DNA from: Namhaeicola litoreus
GTDB lineage: Bacteria > Bacteroidota > Bacteroidia > Flavobacteriales > Flavobacteriaceae
Direction: 5' to 3'
DNA length: 64,000 bases
NCBI RefSeq assembly: GCF_042679565.1
Contig: NZ_JBHTMY010000002.1
Location: forward strand, 806,001-870,000
In this document: positions 8,910-17,838 of the stretch, piece after piece
Layout: each line of letters begins with the position of its first letter
How positions within the stretch are numbered: the stretch's first letter is position 1
Program-made: the position numbers and the translations under genes
Notes under the pieces: model-generated
The model's input: only the letters and a program-made list of their open reading frames with translations
Database searches by the model: none
Told to the model about the DNA's origin: nothing

Positions 8910-11357
8910 ATGAACAGAATAATTTTAGCTTTTCTCATAGGATTTAGTACTTTTCTTTCTGCACAAACGATAAAATCTCCTTCTGAATTTTTTGGAGTAG
9001 CCTTGGGAGAGGAATTTCATTTACATCACCAGGTCATAGATTATTACAATTATTTAGCCGAAGTAGCTCCAGATCGAGTAAAGGTAAGCCAGTATGGAAA
9101 AACCTATGAAAAAAGACCCTTATTATTGGTTTATGTTTCTTCTGCCTCAAACCTATCGAATCTGGAAAACATCAGAAAGGAGCATTTAAATAACATAAAC
9201 GGGAGTTCAAGTGCCAAAAAAGCGATTGCCTGGTTGAGCTATAATGTCCATGGAAATGAGAGTGTTAGTACAGAGGCTTCGATGTTGACAATTTATAAGT
9301 TACTCACAGAGAATTCAGATTATTTAAATGATGTGGTGGTAATTATGGATCCTTGTATCAATCCTGACGGAAGGGATCGGTATGTGACCTGGTATAACCA
9401 GAACAAAAACGAACCATTTAACGTGGATCCCAACAGTGTAGAGCATCATGAAGGTTGGCTTACTGGCAGGCCAAATCATTATATGTTTGACCTAAACAGA
9501 GACTGGGCTTGGCTAACACAAATTGAAAGTCAGCAAAGGATTAAACTATACAACCAATGGTTGCCACATATCCATGTCGATTTTCATGAACAAGGAGTAG
9601 ATGCCCCTTATTATTTTGCTCCAGCAGCTGAACCGTATAACGAGGTAATTTCAGAGTTTCAGAGAAATTTTCAAATGGAAATTGGTAAAAATCATGCTCG
9701 CTATTTTGATGAGAAAGGATGGTTATATTTTACCAAAGAAGTTTTCGATCTGCTATATCCCAGTTATGGGGATACGTATCCTACTTACAATGGTAGTATT
9801 GGGATGACTTACGAACAAGGGGGTAGCGGAAGAGCAGGTTTGGGTGTCATCACTTCAAACAGAGATACGTTAACCTTGAAAGATAGAATCGCGCACCATA
9901 CAACAACAGGTCTGTCTACAGTAGAAATGGCTTCAAAGAATGCAGAAAGACTGAATACAGAGTTTAGAAAATATTATACCCGTAATGACTTTAGCTTTAA
10001 GAATTATGTGTTATCGGGAGAGGGAGATAAAATTGACTTATTATCAGATCTGCTAGATCAACACGAGATCAAGTATATTAAAACAAATGAAGAAATAAAT
10101 GGCAAGGGATTAAATTTTGAAACAGGAAAAACAGGAAGCTTTAAACAAAAAGGAGATCAAATCGTCATAACCTCAGATCAAACCAAACAAAACCTAATCA
10201 AAGTTTTATTCGAGCCCAGCGCAAAATTAACAGATTCTGTTACCTACGATATTACGGCCTGGTCCTTACCTTATGCCTATGGATTAAATGCCTTTGCATC
10301 AGAAAAACCAATTTCAGTCAAAGGAAATTCAGATTCGGCTTTTAAAAGTAATGTTCTGACTACCGGAGCCTATGCGTACATTGCGGATTGGAACAGTATG
10401 AAAGACGCTCGTTTTTTAAGTGAATTGATAAAAGAAAAAATTAAAGTCCGTTATTCTAATGAACCTTTCACCATTGAAGGAGAGAGTTTTCACAGAGGAA
10501 GTTTGATCGTTACAAAACTTGATAATTCTAACACCGAATTTATATCCAAATTAGAGCAAATTGCAAACAAACACAAAGTAAAACTAAAATCGGTTAAAAC
10601 CGGTTTCGTAGATAAGGGTAAAGATTTTGGTTCAGATGCCGTGACAATGATTAAGCCGGCTAAAGTTGCAATTCTAAGGGGAGAACCGACAAGCACACTG
10701 AGTTTTGGAGAAATATGGCACTATTTTGAGCAACAATTAGGCTATCCTGTAAGTGTGCTGGATACAGATTATTTAAGTCGTGTAGATCTTTCCAAATACG
10801 ATGTACTTGTGCTTCCTGATGGTAGTTATGGTAGTTTTATGGATGAAAAACAGCTCGGCTCTTTAAAAGATTGGGTGGGCAATGGTGGAAGGTTGATCGC
10901 AATTAGTGGTGCGGTAAAAGGTCTTGAGGGTGAAAAAGGATTTGGGATAAAATCAAAAAAGAGTAAAAAAGATAGTACTTCAGTACTGCTTCCTTATGCG
11001 GCAAAGCAACGAGAGGGTATGAAGAAAGCGATTACAGGCGCTATTTTTAAAATTGATATGGATCCTACACATCCATTAGCTTATGGCTATGGATCAAGCT
11101 ACTATAGCTTAAAAAATAATGAAGACACCTACACATTTTTAAAAAGTGGTAATGTGGGCTATATTCAAAAAGAGACAAAACCTTTATCGGGTTTTGCGGG
11201 TAGTAGCATACAAACCGACCTAGAAAACACACTGGTATTTGGTGTAGAGAATTACAAACGCGGATCAGTTGTTTACCTAATAGATAATCCGCTCTTCAGG
11301 GGATTTTGGGAAAATGGAAAACTTCTTTTTGCCAATGCCATTTTTATGGTACCCTAA
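8910..11357 (+). CDS. Secreted M14 family zinc carboxypeptidase
   Basis: The protein has 815 residues with a signal peptide ending FLSAQ. The catalytic M14 domain covers about 25-350. Zinc ligands are His114 and Glu117 in NVHGNESVSTE and His226 in HVDFHEQG; a Glu in the downstream MTYEQGG segment is the likely general base. The remaining 450 residues include a GATase-like region with LPDGSYGSFMD and GGRLIAISG, found in large Bacteroidota M14 proteins. It would remove C-terminal residues from peptides outside the cytoplasm. ATG 8910 is preferred over TTG 8901 because of the promoter position. A bidirectional terminator follows. Confidence 0.85.
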   Translation: MNRIILAFLIGFSTFLSAQTIKSPSEFFGVALGEEFHLHHQVIDYYNYLAEVAPDRVKVSQYGKTYEKRPLLLVYVSSASNLSNLENIRKEHLNNINGSSSAKKAIAWLSYNVHGNESVSTEASMLTIYKLLTENSDYLNDVVVIMDPCINPDGRDRYVTWYNQNKNEPFNVDPNSVEHHEGWLTGRPNHYMFDLNRDWAWLTQIESQQRIKLYNQWLPHIHVDFHEQGVDAPYYFAPAAEPYNEVISEFQRNFQMEIGKNHARYFDEKGWLYFTKEVFDLLYPSYGDTYPTYNGSIGMTYEQGGSGRAGLGVITSNRDTLTLKDRIAHHTTTGLSTVEMASKNAERLNTEFRKYYTRNDFSFKNYVLSGEGDKIDLLSDLLDQHEIKYIKTNEEINGKGLNFETGKTGSFKQKGDQIVITSDQTKQNLIKVLFEPSAKLTDSVTYDITAWSLPYAYGLNAFASEKPISVKGNSDSAFKSNVLTTGAYAYIADWNSMKDARFLSELIKEKIKVRYSNEPFTIEGESFHRGSLIVTKLDNSNTEFISKLEQIANKHKVKLKSVKTGFVDKGKDFGSDAVTMIKPAKVAILRGEPTSTLSFGEIWHYFEQQLGYPVSVLDTDYLSRVDLSKYDVLVLPDGSYGSFMDEKQLGSLKDWVGNGGRLIAISGAVKGLEGEKGFGIKSKKSKKDSTSVLLPYAAKQREGMKKAITGAIFKIDMDPTHPLAYGYGSSYYSLKNNEDTYTFLKSGNVGYIQKETKPLSGFAGSSIQTDLENTLVFGVENYKRGSVVYLIDNPLFRGFWENGKLLFANAIFMVP

Positions 11358-11358
11358 A

Positions 11359-11398
11359 ATCAAAAAAGGCGGTCTATTATAGACCGCCTTTTTTGATT
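11359..11398. terminator. Bidirectional intrinsic terminator between convergent genes
   Basis: AAAAAAGGCGGTCTAT and its complement make a GC-rich stem flanked by A-runs on one side and T-runs on the other. It can stop transcription of both the M14 peptidase (plus) and the tail-specific protease (minus), whose ends flank it. Confidence 0.9.
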
Positions 11399-11412
11399 AA
11401 TTTTTGTGGAAA

Positions 11413-13530
11413 CTAATTCTTTACCAATAAATTTTCTTTTCTGATTTTAAGTGAAGATAACACGTTAATCGCTTCATCTACGTAAATATCTTTGTTGAGG
11501 TTTTCGTGCCAAATCTCTCTTTTCTTACCTAAGATTGAATCGTTTTCGATCGCTGCAATTTCATATGCAGGAGAATAAAACTCAAGATCATTTTTGTAAT
11601 CATTCAACTTGTCAAACAATTTAGCTTCATTCTCACGGGTTGTAATTTCCTTTTTGTAATCATCAAAATTTAGATGAACAGAATCATCATCTCTCCCTGC
11701 TTTCAACCATTTTGCATTTTCATCGATCAATTTAAAATTCTCATTTTCCAGAATTCTCTGCTTACTCTCATTGATGACGGTACTGAAATTTTCATAATAA
11801 TTTAAAGGGATGTAATTAGCTGGCGCTACTTTATCCCATTCCAAAGGGTTTTTTTCATCTCTTTCTCCAATTTCCATATAAGAATAACGATCAGGCATGG
11901 CTATATCAGAAGTGACACCTTCGATCTGGGTTGATCCACCATTGATTCTATAAAATTTTTGAATCGTCATTTTTAACGCACCTAAGTCATCCTCGTATTT
12001 GTAATAATTGTTTAACGGCAATAGATTTTGCACAGTACCTTTACCAAAGGTTTGTTTACTTCCAAGTATAACAGCACGATTGTAATCTTGCATAGCAGCA
12101 GCGAAGATTTCAGAGGCTGAGGCAGATAATTCATTAACTAGGACCACCAAAGGACCGTCATATTGAACTTTTTTATCTGTATCAGATTTAACCACTGGTT
12201 TTTCATCTCTGTATTTCACTTGAACAACAGGACCCTCTTTAATAAATAATCCTGCAATTTCTATCGCTGTTTTTAAAGATCCACCTCCATTGTTCCTCAA
12301 GTCTAATAAAATACCATCTACATTTTCTTTTTTCAAACGCTCTATTTCGAGTTCCATATCGGTTGTTGAATTGCGATAATCTTTCTCGTTAAAATCGATA
12401 TAGAATTTAGGTAATTCGATCAATCCATATTTTTTATCACCTTTTTTAATGATGGTGGATTTAGCAAAAGTTTCGTCTATTTCAACAATATCTCTGACAA
12501 TAGAAATAACTTTTAAGGAGCCATCAATTTTAAGAACGGTAAGTTTAACTTCTGTTCCTTTTTTTCCCTTAATGAATTCTATGGCATCATCTAATCGCAT
12601 ACCGATGATATCAATGGGTTCGCCATCTCCTTGAGCTACTTTTAAAATCGCATCACCAACTTCTAATTCGCCACCTCTCCATGCAGGTCCGCCTGAGATT
12701 AATTCGTCTACGGTAGTGTAATCATCCTTTTTTCTTAATCTCGCACCAATTCCTTCCAATTTCCCGGCCATACTGATATCAAATCGTTTTTTGTCTTTTG
12801 GAGCAAAATAGCTGGTGTGAGGGTCAAAACCTAGCGTGACGCTATTGATATAAATAGAAAACCAATCGGTTCTTTCAAGCTCTTCCATGAAATCAAAAAA
12901 ATCATCCATGCTTTTTAAAGTACCTTCGCGGGCTTCAATTTCTAAATTCGCGATTGAACTTTTAGTGTAAGAACTATCTTTTTCAAAACGATTCTCGTCT
13001 AATTCTATTTTATCATAAAGCCTGGTGAGGGTAGTAATTTTTAACTGATCTCGCCAAGTTTGAATCAATTCTGCCTCATTGGCGGCATAAGGTTTAGATT
13101 CGTAATCCGTAGAAAAAATTTCGCCTTTATTTTTATTGAAATCAAAAGGTTGAGACAATATTTCTTTGTAATACTTCTTAGACTCACCTAACCGCTGATT
13201 ATATTTCTCATAAACCAAATTGAAAAAAGTGAGATCCTCATTTTTGATCTGATCGTCAATAAGGTATTTATATTGAGAGAATTCATCAATATCTTGTTGT
13301 AAAAACAGACGTTTTGAAGGATCCAAATTATTGAGAAATTCATCGTAAACCTTTTCAGAGAACTCGTCATTCATCTGAATGGGTTCATAGTGCCCTTTGG
13401 TAAGCGCATATCTTATTAATGAAAGTAATATTTTCTCCTTTTCAGGGTCTTCATCATTCTTAACTTGGAAACCAAGCATCAAGCCTCCTAAAATAACTAA
13501 GAGGAATATGTATTTTAATTTGCTTAACAT
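11413..13530 (-). CDS. prc: Tail-specific (C-terminal processing) protease, S41
   Basis: The protein has 705 residues with an N-terminal signal/anchor, a Prc-type N-terminal domain, a PDZ domain (about 235-320, with GGPAWRGGELEVGDAI) and an S41 catalytic core. The Ser of ELSASASEI (about 468) and the Lys of QTFGKGTVQ (about 495) form the expected Ser/Lys dyad. A C-terminal DUF3340-like domain follows. Prc enzymes trim or degrade periplasmic proteins at their C-termini and help control peptidoglycan hydrolases. ATG at 13530 is chosen; an in-frame TTG two codons upstream is the alternative. Confidence 0.88.
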   Translation of the reverse strand: MLSKLKYIFLLVILGGLMLGFQVKNDEDPEKEKILLSLIRYALTKGHYEPIQMNDEFSEKVYDEFLNNLDPSKRLFLQQDIDEFSQYKYLIDDQIKNEDLTFFNLVYEKYNQRLGESKKYYKEILSQPFDFNKNKGEIFSTDYESKPYAANEAELIQTWRDQLKITTLTRLYDKIELDENRFEKDSSYTKSSIANLEIEAREGTLKSMDDFFDFMEELERTDWFSIYINSVTLGFDPHTSYFAPKDKKRFDISMAGKLEGIGARLRKKDDYTTVDELISGGPAWRGGELEVGDAILKVAQGDGEPIDIIGMRLDDAIEFIKGKKGTEVKLTVLKIDGSLKVISIVRDIVEIDETFAKSTIIKKGDKKYGLIELPKFYIDFNEKDYRNSTTDMELEIERLKKENVDGILLDLRNNGGGSLKTAIEIAGLFIKEGPVVQVKYRDEKPVVKSDTDKKVQYDGPLVVLVNELSASASEIFAAAMQDYNRAVILGSKQTFGKGTVQNLLPLNNYYKYEDDLGALKMTIQKFYRINGGSTQIEGVTSDIAMPDRYSYMEIGERDEKNPLEWDKVAPANYIPLNYYENFSTVINESKQRILENENFKLIDENAKWLKAGRDDDSVHLNFDDYKKEITTRENEAKLFDKLNDYKNDLEFYSPAYEIAAIENDSILGKKREIWHENLNKDIYVDEAINVLSSLKIRKENLLVKN

Positions 13531-13712
13531 AAACAAGGTTTGTTAATTTTCTTGTTCGACATAATTTCTAATAAACTTGCAAGGTAATAAAATAAAGTTG
13601 GAAATTTCTATTCATATAACTTCATCTTGCACACAATATTAGCTAAAATCATGCCTAACCGTTCACAAGGAAATGTTAAACCTAAATTGATTTGCCATTT
13701 TTCAAAATAGCT

Positions 13713-13720
13713 TACTTTTG
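13713..13720 (+). promoter_or_regulatory. -7 box of surE, with upstream -33 TTTG
   Basis: TACTTTTG matches TAnnTTTG, and a TTTG at 13691-13694 sits 18 bases upstream, close to the Bacteroidota -33/-7 spacing. This supports ATG 13738 as the surE start rather than the GTG at 13720 inside the box. Confidence 0.65.
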
Positions 13721-13737
13721 TGTCAAGGATAAGATTC

Positions 13738-14505
13738 ATGCAAAAAAAACCGCTTATTTTAGTTACCAATGACGATGGTATTACTGCTCCTGGAATTCGC
13801 ACCTTACTTGAGGTAATGAATGAAATAGGAGATGTTGTCGTCTTGGCACCCGATAGTCCACAAAGTGGAATGGGTCATGCTATAACTCTCGATTCCACGA
13901 TTTATTGTGAAAACATTTCGACTGATGACGTTCCACAGAACGAATTTCGTTGCTCAGGCACCCCCGCAGATTGCGTAAAAATGGCGGTGAGTGAAATAAT
14001 GGATAGAAAACCGGATCTCTGTGTATCAGGAATCAATCACGGAAACAACTCTTCGATCAATGTTATTTATTCGGGTACTATGAGTGCGGCTATCGAAGCA
14101 GGAATTGAAGGGATTCCGGCCATTGGATTTTCATTGCTCGATTTTTCTTGGAATGCAGATTTTAAACCGCTAAAGCCCATTGTCAAAAAAATTGCCCAAG
14201 AAGTACTTAAAAACGGATTACCCGATGGCGTTGTTCTCAATGTAAATTTTCCAAAAGTGAAAAAATTTGAGGGAATAAAAATCTGCAGACAAGCAAGAGC
14301 CAACTGGGTAGAAGAATTTGATAAAAGAATCAATCCTCAAGGAAAGGAATATTATTGGCTAACAGGTAAGTTTGTTAATTTGGATCACGGAGAAGATACA
14401 GATGTATGGGCATTGGAGAACGGCTTTGTTTCTGTTGTTCCTGTTCATTTCGACCTCACAGCACACCACACAATAGCAGAACTAAATCAATGGGATCTCA
14501 AATAA
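13738..14505 (+). CDS. surE: 5'/3'-nucleotidase SurE
   Basis: This metal-dependent phosphatase of 255 residues acts on nucleoside 5'- and 3'-monophosphates. The N-terminal ILVTNDDGITAPGI carries the Asp pair that binds the divalent metal; SGTPADCVK and the SGINHGNNSS...SGTMSAAIEA segment complete the active site. Length and motifs are complete. The gene heads an operon with a small membrane protein (16-base overlap) and lpxB, a layout common in Flavobacteriia. Confidence 0.95.
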   Translation: MQKKPLILVTNDDGITAPGIRTLLEVMNEIGDVVVLAPDSPQSGMGHAITLDSTIYCENISTDDVPQNEFRCSGTPADCVKMAVSEIMDRKPDLCVSGINHGNNSSINVIYSGTMSAAIEAGIEGIPAIGFSLLDFSWNADFKPLKPIVKKIAQEVLKNGLPDGVVLNVNFPKVKKFEGIKICRQARANWVEEFDKRINPQGKEYYWLTGKFVNLDHGEDTDVWALENGFVSVVPVHFDLTAHHTIAELNQWDLK

Positions 14506-14780
14506 AAAAAGAAGTTTTTATTGGCTTTGGTATCGGATTACTCGCCGTTTTTTTTAGCCTTTATTTATATATCGAATTCGTTTCGGAATATAGTTTTAGC
14601 ACAACCCTCAAAATGATTAAAGAAGGTGACCTGTATGGAAAGGTTTTAGGTTTAGCGGCCATTCCAAATTTGTTCGTCTTTTTTATTTTCATTAAAAAGA
14701 AACAAGATTACAGGGCTCGTGGTGTATTGATGGCTTGTTTTTTGATTGCCTTTCTGGTTTTAATTGCTCAGTTTATATAA
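14490..14780 (+). CDS. Small two- to three-helix membrane protein between surE and lpxB
   Basis: The start ATG at 14490 overlaps the surE stop by 16 bases, giving 96 residues. Hydrophobic helices are at about 8-30 (GFGIGLLAVFFSLYLYIEF), 50-64 and 75-94, with a charged KKKQDY loop. No family can be named with confidence; conserved placement between surE and lpxB in flavobacteria suggests an envelope role. The longer open frame from 14406 lies within surE and is not used. Confidence 0.7.
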   Translation: MGSQIKKEVFIGFGIGLLAVFFSLYLYIEFVSEYSFSTTLKMIKEGDLYGKVLGLAAIPNLFVFFIFIKKKQDYRARGVLMACFLIAFLVLIAQFI

Positions 14781-14802
14781 ACGCCATAAATTTTTATTAA
14801 AA

Positions 14803-15933
14803 ATGAAATATTACATCATTGCAGGTGAAGCTTCGGGAGATTTACATGGTGCAAACTTGATGAAGGCATTATTGAACGAGGATCCTAAGGCAGATTTTCG
14901 TTTTTGGGGAGGTAGTCTTATGGAGGCTGTTGGAGGAACTAAAGTCAAAGATTATCACGATTTGGCTTTTATGGGTTTCGTAGAAGTAATATTGAACCTC
15001 GGCACCATTTTGAGTAATATTAAATTTTGTAAACGAGATATTCTTTCATTCCAACCCGATTTGATCATCTTTATTGATTATCCGGGATTTAATTTGAGAA
15101 TTGCAGAATTTGCGAAAAAGGAGAAAATTCCAACGCATTATTATATTTCTCCACAAATTTGGGCCTGGAAGGAGAACAGGATTCATCAAATCAAACGGGA
15201 TGTTGATCAAATGTATGTGATACTCCCTTTTGAGAAGGATTTTTACGAAAACAAACATCAATATCCGGTGCATTATGTGGGTCATCCATTGTTGGATGCC
15301 ATCGCAAATCGTCCTTTGGTAGACCCCAATAAATTTAGGCTTGAAAATAATTTGAACGAAAAACCGATTATTTCACTTTTGCCGGGTAGCCGTAAGCAGG
15401 AAATCAAGAAAATCTTGAGTGTCATGCTTAAAATGATTGATGAATTTCCAAACTATCAATTTGTTGTTGCTGGAGCACCAAGCCAGGATTTGTCGTTTTA
15501 TCAATCAATAATTGCCGATAATAGAGTAAAGATCATACAAAATAAAACCTACGATCTACTTTCTGTATCTTATGCTGCTTTGGTCACCTCAGGTACGGCA
15601 ACGCTGGAAACAGCCTTGTTCAAAATACCCGAAGTTGTCTGTTATAAGGGCAACCAATTGTCTTATGAAATAGGAAAACGTTTGGTGAAAAACATCAAAT
15701 ATATTTCTTTGGTAAACCTCATTTTAGATAGAGAATGTGTAAAGGAACTCATCCAAAACGACTTTAACAAAAAGAATTTAAAAAAGGCTTTAAAAGATGT
15801 TTTAGATCAAGAAAAGCGCACTAAAATGTTTGAAGACTATTATCAGTTGGAACAAATTTTAGGTGGAAAAGGGGCGAGTCAAAAAACCGCGAAGTTAATC
15901 GTCGGAGCCGAAGTAAAAGATGTCCGAAGCTAA
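14803..15933 (+). CDS. lpxB: Lipid-A-disaccharide synthase LpxB
   Basis: The protein has 376 residues. It joins UDP-2,3-diacylglucosamine and lipid X to make the lipid A disaccharide at the inner membrane. Family marks are GEASGDLHGANLM at the start, LIIFIDYPGFNLRIA, YYISPQIWAWKENR, LLPGSRKQEI and TSGTATLETAL. The ATG at 14803 is chosen; an upstream in-frame start would add residues unlike LpxB. It is the last gene of the surE operon and converges with the next gene. Confidence 0.95.
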   Translation: MKYYIIAGEASGDLHGANLMKALLNEDPKADFRFWGGSLMEAVGGTKVKDYHDLAFMGFVEVILNLGTILSNIKFCKRDILSFQPDLIIFIDYPGFNLRIAEFAKKEKIPTHYYISPQIWAWKENRIHQIKRDVDQMYVILPFEKDFYENKHQYPVHYVGHPLLDAIANRPLVDPNKFRLENNLNEKPIISLLPGSRKQEIKKILSVMLKMIDEFPNYQFVVAGAPSQDLSFYQSIIADNRVKIIQNKTYDLLSVSYAALVTSGTATLETALFKIPEVVCYKGNQLSYEIGKRLVKNIKYISLVNLILDRECVKELIQNDFNKKNLKKALKDVLDQEKRTKMFEDYYQLEQILGGKGASQKTAKLIVGAEVKDVRS

Positions 15934-15952
15934 AAAATATCTCAAACAGAAA

Positions 15953-16843
15953 TTATTCACATAAATCCTCTAGCATATCTTCAATATCACCGGGTGTACT
16001 CATAATTTTCATAAAAGTACCCATAGTTAAATCAGGCCAATGTAAGGCTATTCGATATCTTCCGTGAAGCATGGTCGCTTGCTTGTCTTGAAGAATAATT
16101 TCGTAAGGCATAGCCGCTAAATGATCTTCTCCAATAATGGGTAAAAAATGAGATTCGCCTTTTTCTTTATCGTGTAGACCCACACCAAAAACGGCAACCT
16201 TTTCACTTGAAAAAATCATTTTATACACCATTTTCGTATTGCCCTTTTCTTTTGCCAAATTGCTACTTATTCTATCTACACCTTCCTCAAAGGAAGCAAA
16301 TGATCTAAGCTTTACAGGATCTGTAAAGTAAGGCATCATCATTTTATATTGATATTCTCTTAGATCTTTGACAGATAAAGAGCCGCCAAATGGCCGATTG
16401 AGACTTCCTAAACTGCTCAAAGCAGCGGAGACGTCCTTAGAAATAATTTTGAGTTGTGATTCGTGAGTAGGAAATTCATTTCTCAAATAGGCATTAAATA
16501 GGTAATCTGGATTTAAATAACTGATGGTAGTTCCGTTGGCATTAGATTTTAATCCTACCTTCAAGGCCGAAGCAAGTGCCCCGCGGTCAGCTACTTTTAA
16601 TGATACCTTTTGAAGATCATTTCTGGTAAAAACAACAACCTTTAAATTGGGTTTCCCACCAGGATTATAAACACCGATCACTTCAAAACCTTTGGCTTCT
16701 AAATTTTCGCTTACTTTTTTAGTGGCTTGAGAAATATGTTCGGCATAATCACCTACTTCGATATAAGGAGATAGTTTTTGAGCATATGTATTTGAGAGAA
16801 TGAATTGACTTGCAACAAAGAATAGGAAGAATATTTTTTTCAT
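15953..16843 (-). CDS. Exported DUF302-like protein
   Basis: The protein has 296 residues with a signal peptide (about 1-21). Residues 30-135 have the pattern of the DUF302 fold: a helix with SENLEAKGFEVIGVYNPGG, a strand LKVVVFTR, then ISYLNPDYLFNAYLRNEF, which matches the YxNPxYL ending of DUF302. The C-terminal half (140-296) is not recognised. Function unknown. It sits between convergent lpxB and a terminated minus-strand unit, and has its own transcription. Confidence 0.6.
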   Translation of the reverse strand: MKKIFFLFFVASQFILSNTYAQKLSPYIEVGDYAEHISQATKKVSENLEAKGFEVIGVYNPGGKPNLKVVVFTRNDLQKVSLKVADRGALASALKVGLKSNANGTTISYLNPDYLFNAYLRNEFPTHESQLKIISKDVSAALSSLGSLNRPFGGSLSVKDLREYQYKMMMPYFTDPVKLRSFASFEEGVDRISSNLAKEKGNTKMVYKMIFSSEKVAVFGVGLHDKEKGESHFLPIIGEDHLAAMPYEIILQDKQATMLHGRYRIALHWPDLTMGTFMKIMSTPGDIEDMLEDLCE

Positions 16844-16879
16844 TACTGAATATTTGAGAGATAAATTTAAAGGGTATAA

Positions 16880-16920
16880 ATATAAAAAACACTAACATTT
16901 ATCATGTCAAAATTAGTGTT
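16880..16920 (-). terminator. Intrinsic terminator of the tatA-PAP2 unit
   Basis: On the minus strand TTAACACTAA pairs with TTAGTGTT across a loop of about 17 bases, followed by a T-rich run. The stem begins inside the stop codon of the PAP2 gene. Confidence 0.75.
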
Positions 16921-17497
16921 AACCCTGCGAATTTAAAAAGGGTTGGTCTAATATTTTTAAACTTACCTTATAAAACAGTATACCGGTGATAACTCCAAAA
17001 ATTCCTCCGGCTAAAATGTCTAGTGGGAAGTGAACACCAATGTAGATTCTACTATAAGCAAAAAACAAAGGCCAGATAAAAAACAAACCCGCGTATTTTA
17101 TTTTCTTACGCAATGTGAAATAAACAAAAGTCGTTACAGCCATCGAAGTCCCTGCATGTGCAGAAAAAAAACTGAAACTTTTGTTGTTTTTTAGAATTCG
17201 AATAAATGTATTGATCTCAGGATCTCGATTAGGACGCAATCTTCCTACCGAGTATTTGATTAAATTGGCGAACTGATCAGAAAAAGTGATCAATAATGCC
17301 ACAATAACCACCAGAGCAATTGTTTTTTTTAATCCGAAAAAACGGTACATCAAATAGATAAAAAAAAGAAAAAGAGGTATCCAACTCAACATGTTTGTAG
17401 CGGCAACCCAAAAAGGATCCCAACTTTCATTGCCCAAACCATTTAAATAGATAAAAAGTTCTTTATCAGAATTGATTAATTTATCCAAAAAACTCAT
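16919..17497 (-). CDS. PAP2-family membrane phosphatase
   Basis: The protein has 192 residues with about six helices and the full phosphatase signature. KX6RP is at Lys81-Arg88-Pro89, SAHAG at 112-116 (the His of PSGH) and SRX5HX3D at Ser149-Arg150-His156-Asp160. Members remove phosphate from undecaprenyl pyrophosphate, lipid A or phosphatidyl lipids on the periplasmic face. Which of these applies is not visible; undecaprenyl-pyrophosphate recycling is the commonest role. It abuts tatA with no gap. Confidence 0.88.
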   Translation of the reverse strand: MSFLDKLINSDKELFIYLNGLGNESWDPFWVAATNMLSWIPLFLFFIYLMYRFFGLKKTIALVVIVALLITFSDQFANLIKYSVGRLRPNRDPEINTFIRILKNNKSFSFFSAHAGTSMAVTTFVYFTLRKKIKYAGLFFIWPLFFAYSRIYIGVHFPLDILAGGIFGVITGILFYKVSLKILDQPFLNSQG

Positions 17498-17782
17498 TTA
17501 CAAATTTCGTTTAATCGGACCGGTGATATCATCGATATTATCTTGCACTTTATCTTTAATTTTACTCACCTCTTTTGTAATGTCTTTGGTAAACTGAGTG
17601 TCTATTTTTTTTTCGATCCCACTCTCAACGATTTCTTTTTTCACCTCATTCGTGGCATTTTTTAGTTGTTGCATCCCTTTGCCCAAACCCCTTGCTATTT
17701 CAGGAATCTTTTCAGAACCAAAAAGCATGACAACAATGATCAAAATCACAAAAATTTCGGCACCACTGATAAATAGAAACAT
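17498..17782 (-). CDS. tatA: Sec-independent translocase protein TatA/TatB type
   Basis: The protein has 94 residues: one N-terminal membrane helix (about 5-20), the hinge FGSEKIPEIARGLGKGM typical of TatA/B/Hcf106, then an amphipathic and charged cytoplasmic tail. It would form part of the twin-arginine pathway that exports folded proteins. The single TatA-like protein of Bacteroidota is usually named TatA; TatC is not in this window. It has a promoter-like TATCTTTG 19 bases upstream and is followed directly by the PAP2 gene. Confidence 0.9.
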   Translation of the reverse strand: MFLFISGAEIFVILIIVVMLFGSEKIPEIARGLGKGMQQLKNATNEVKKEIVESGIEKKIDTQFTKDITKEVSKIKDKVQDNIDDITGPIKRNL

Positions 17783-17800
17783 ACAATTAAAAATTTAGTA

Positions 17801-17808
17801 CAAAGATA
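17801..17808 (-). promoter_or_regulatory. -7 box of tatA
   Basis: Read on the minus strand this is TATCTTTG, an exact TAnnTTTG match, ending 19 bases before the tatA ATG at 17782. No clear -33 element is visible. Confidence 0.55.
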
Positions 17809-17838
17809 TAATAATTGAGTTATGCGCTGCGAGAATGC

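Noticed and set aside
14406..14489. Upstream in-frame extension of the small membrane protein gene
   Set aside because: Those codons are within surE in another frame, are Cys-rich and lack membrane-protein character; ATG 14490 fits better.
15919..15963. 14-codon frame beginning inside the end of lpxB
   Set aside because: Too short, overlaps lpxB and runs into the convergent gene; no sign of a real peptide.
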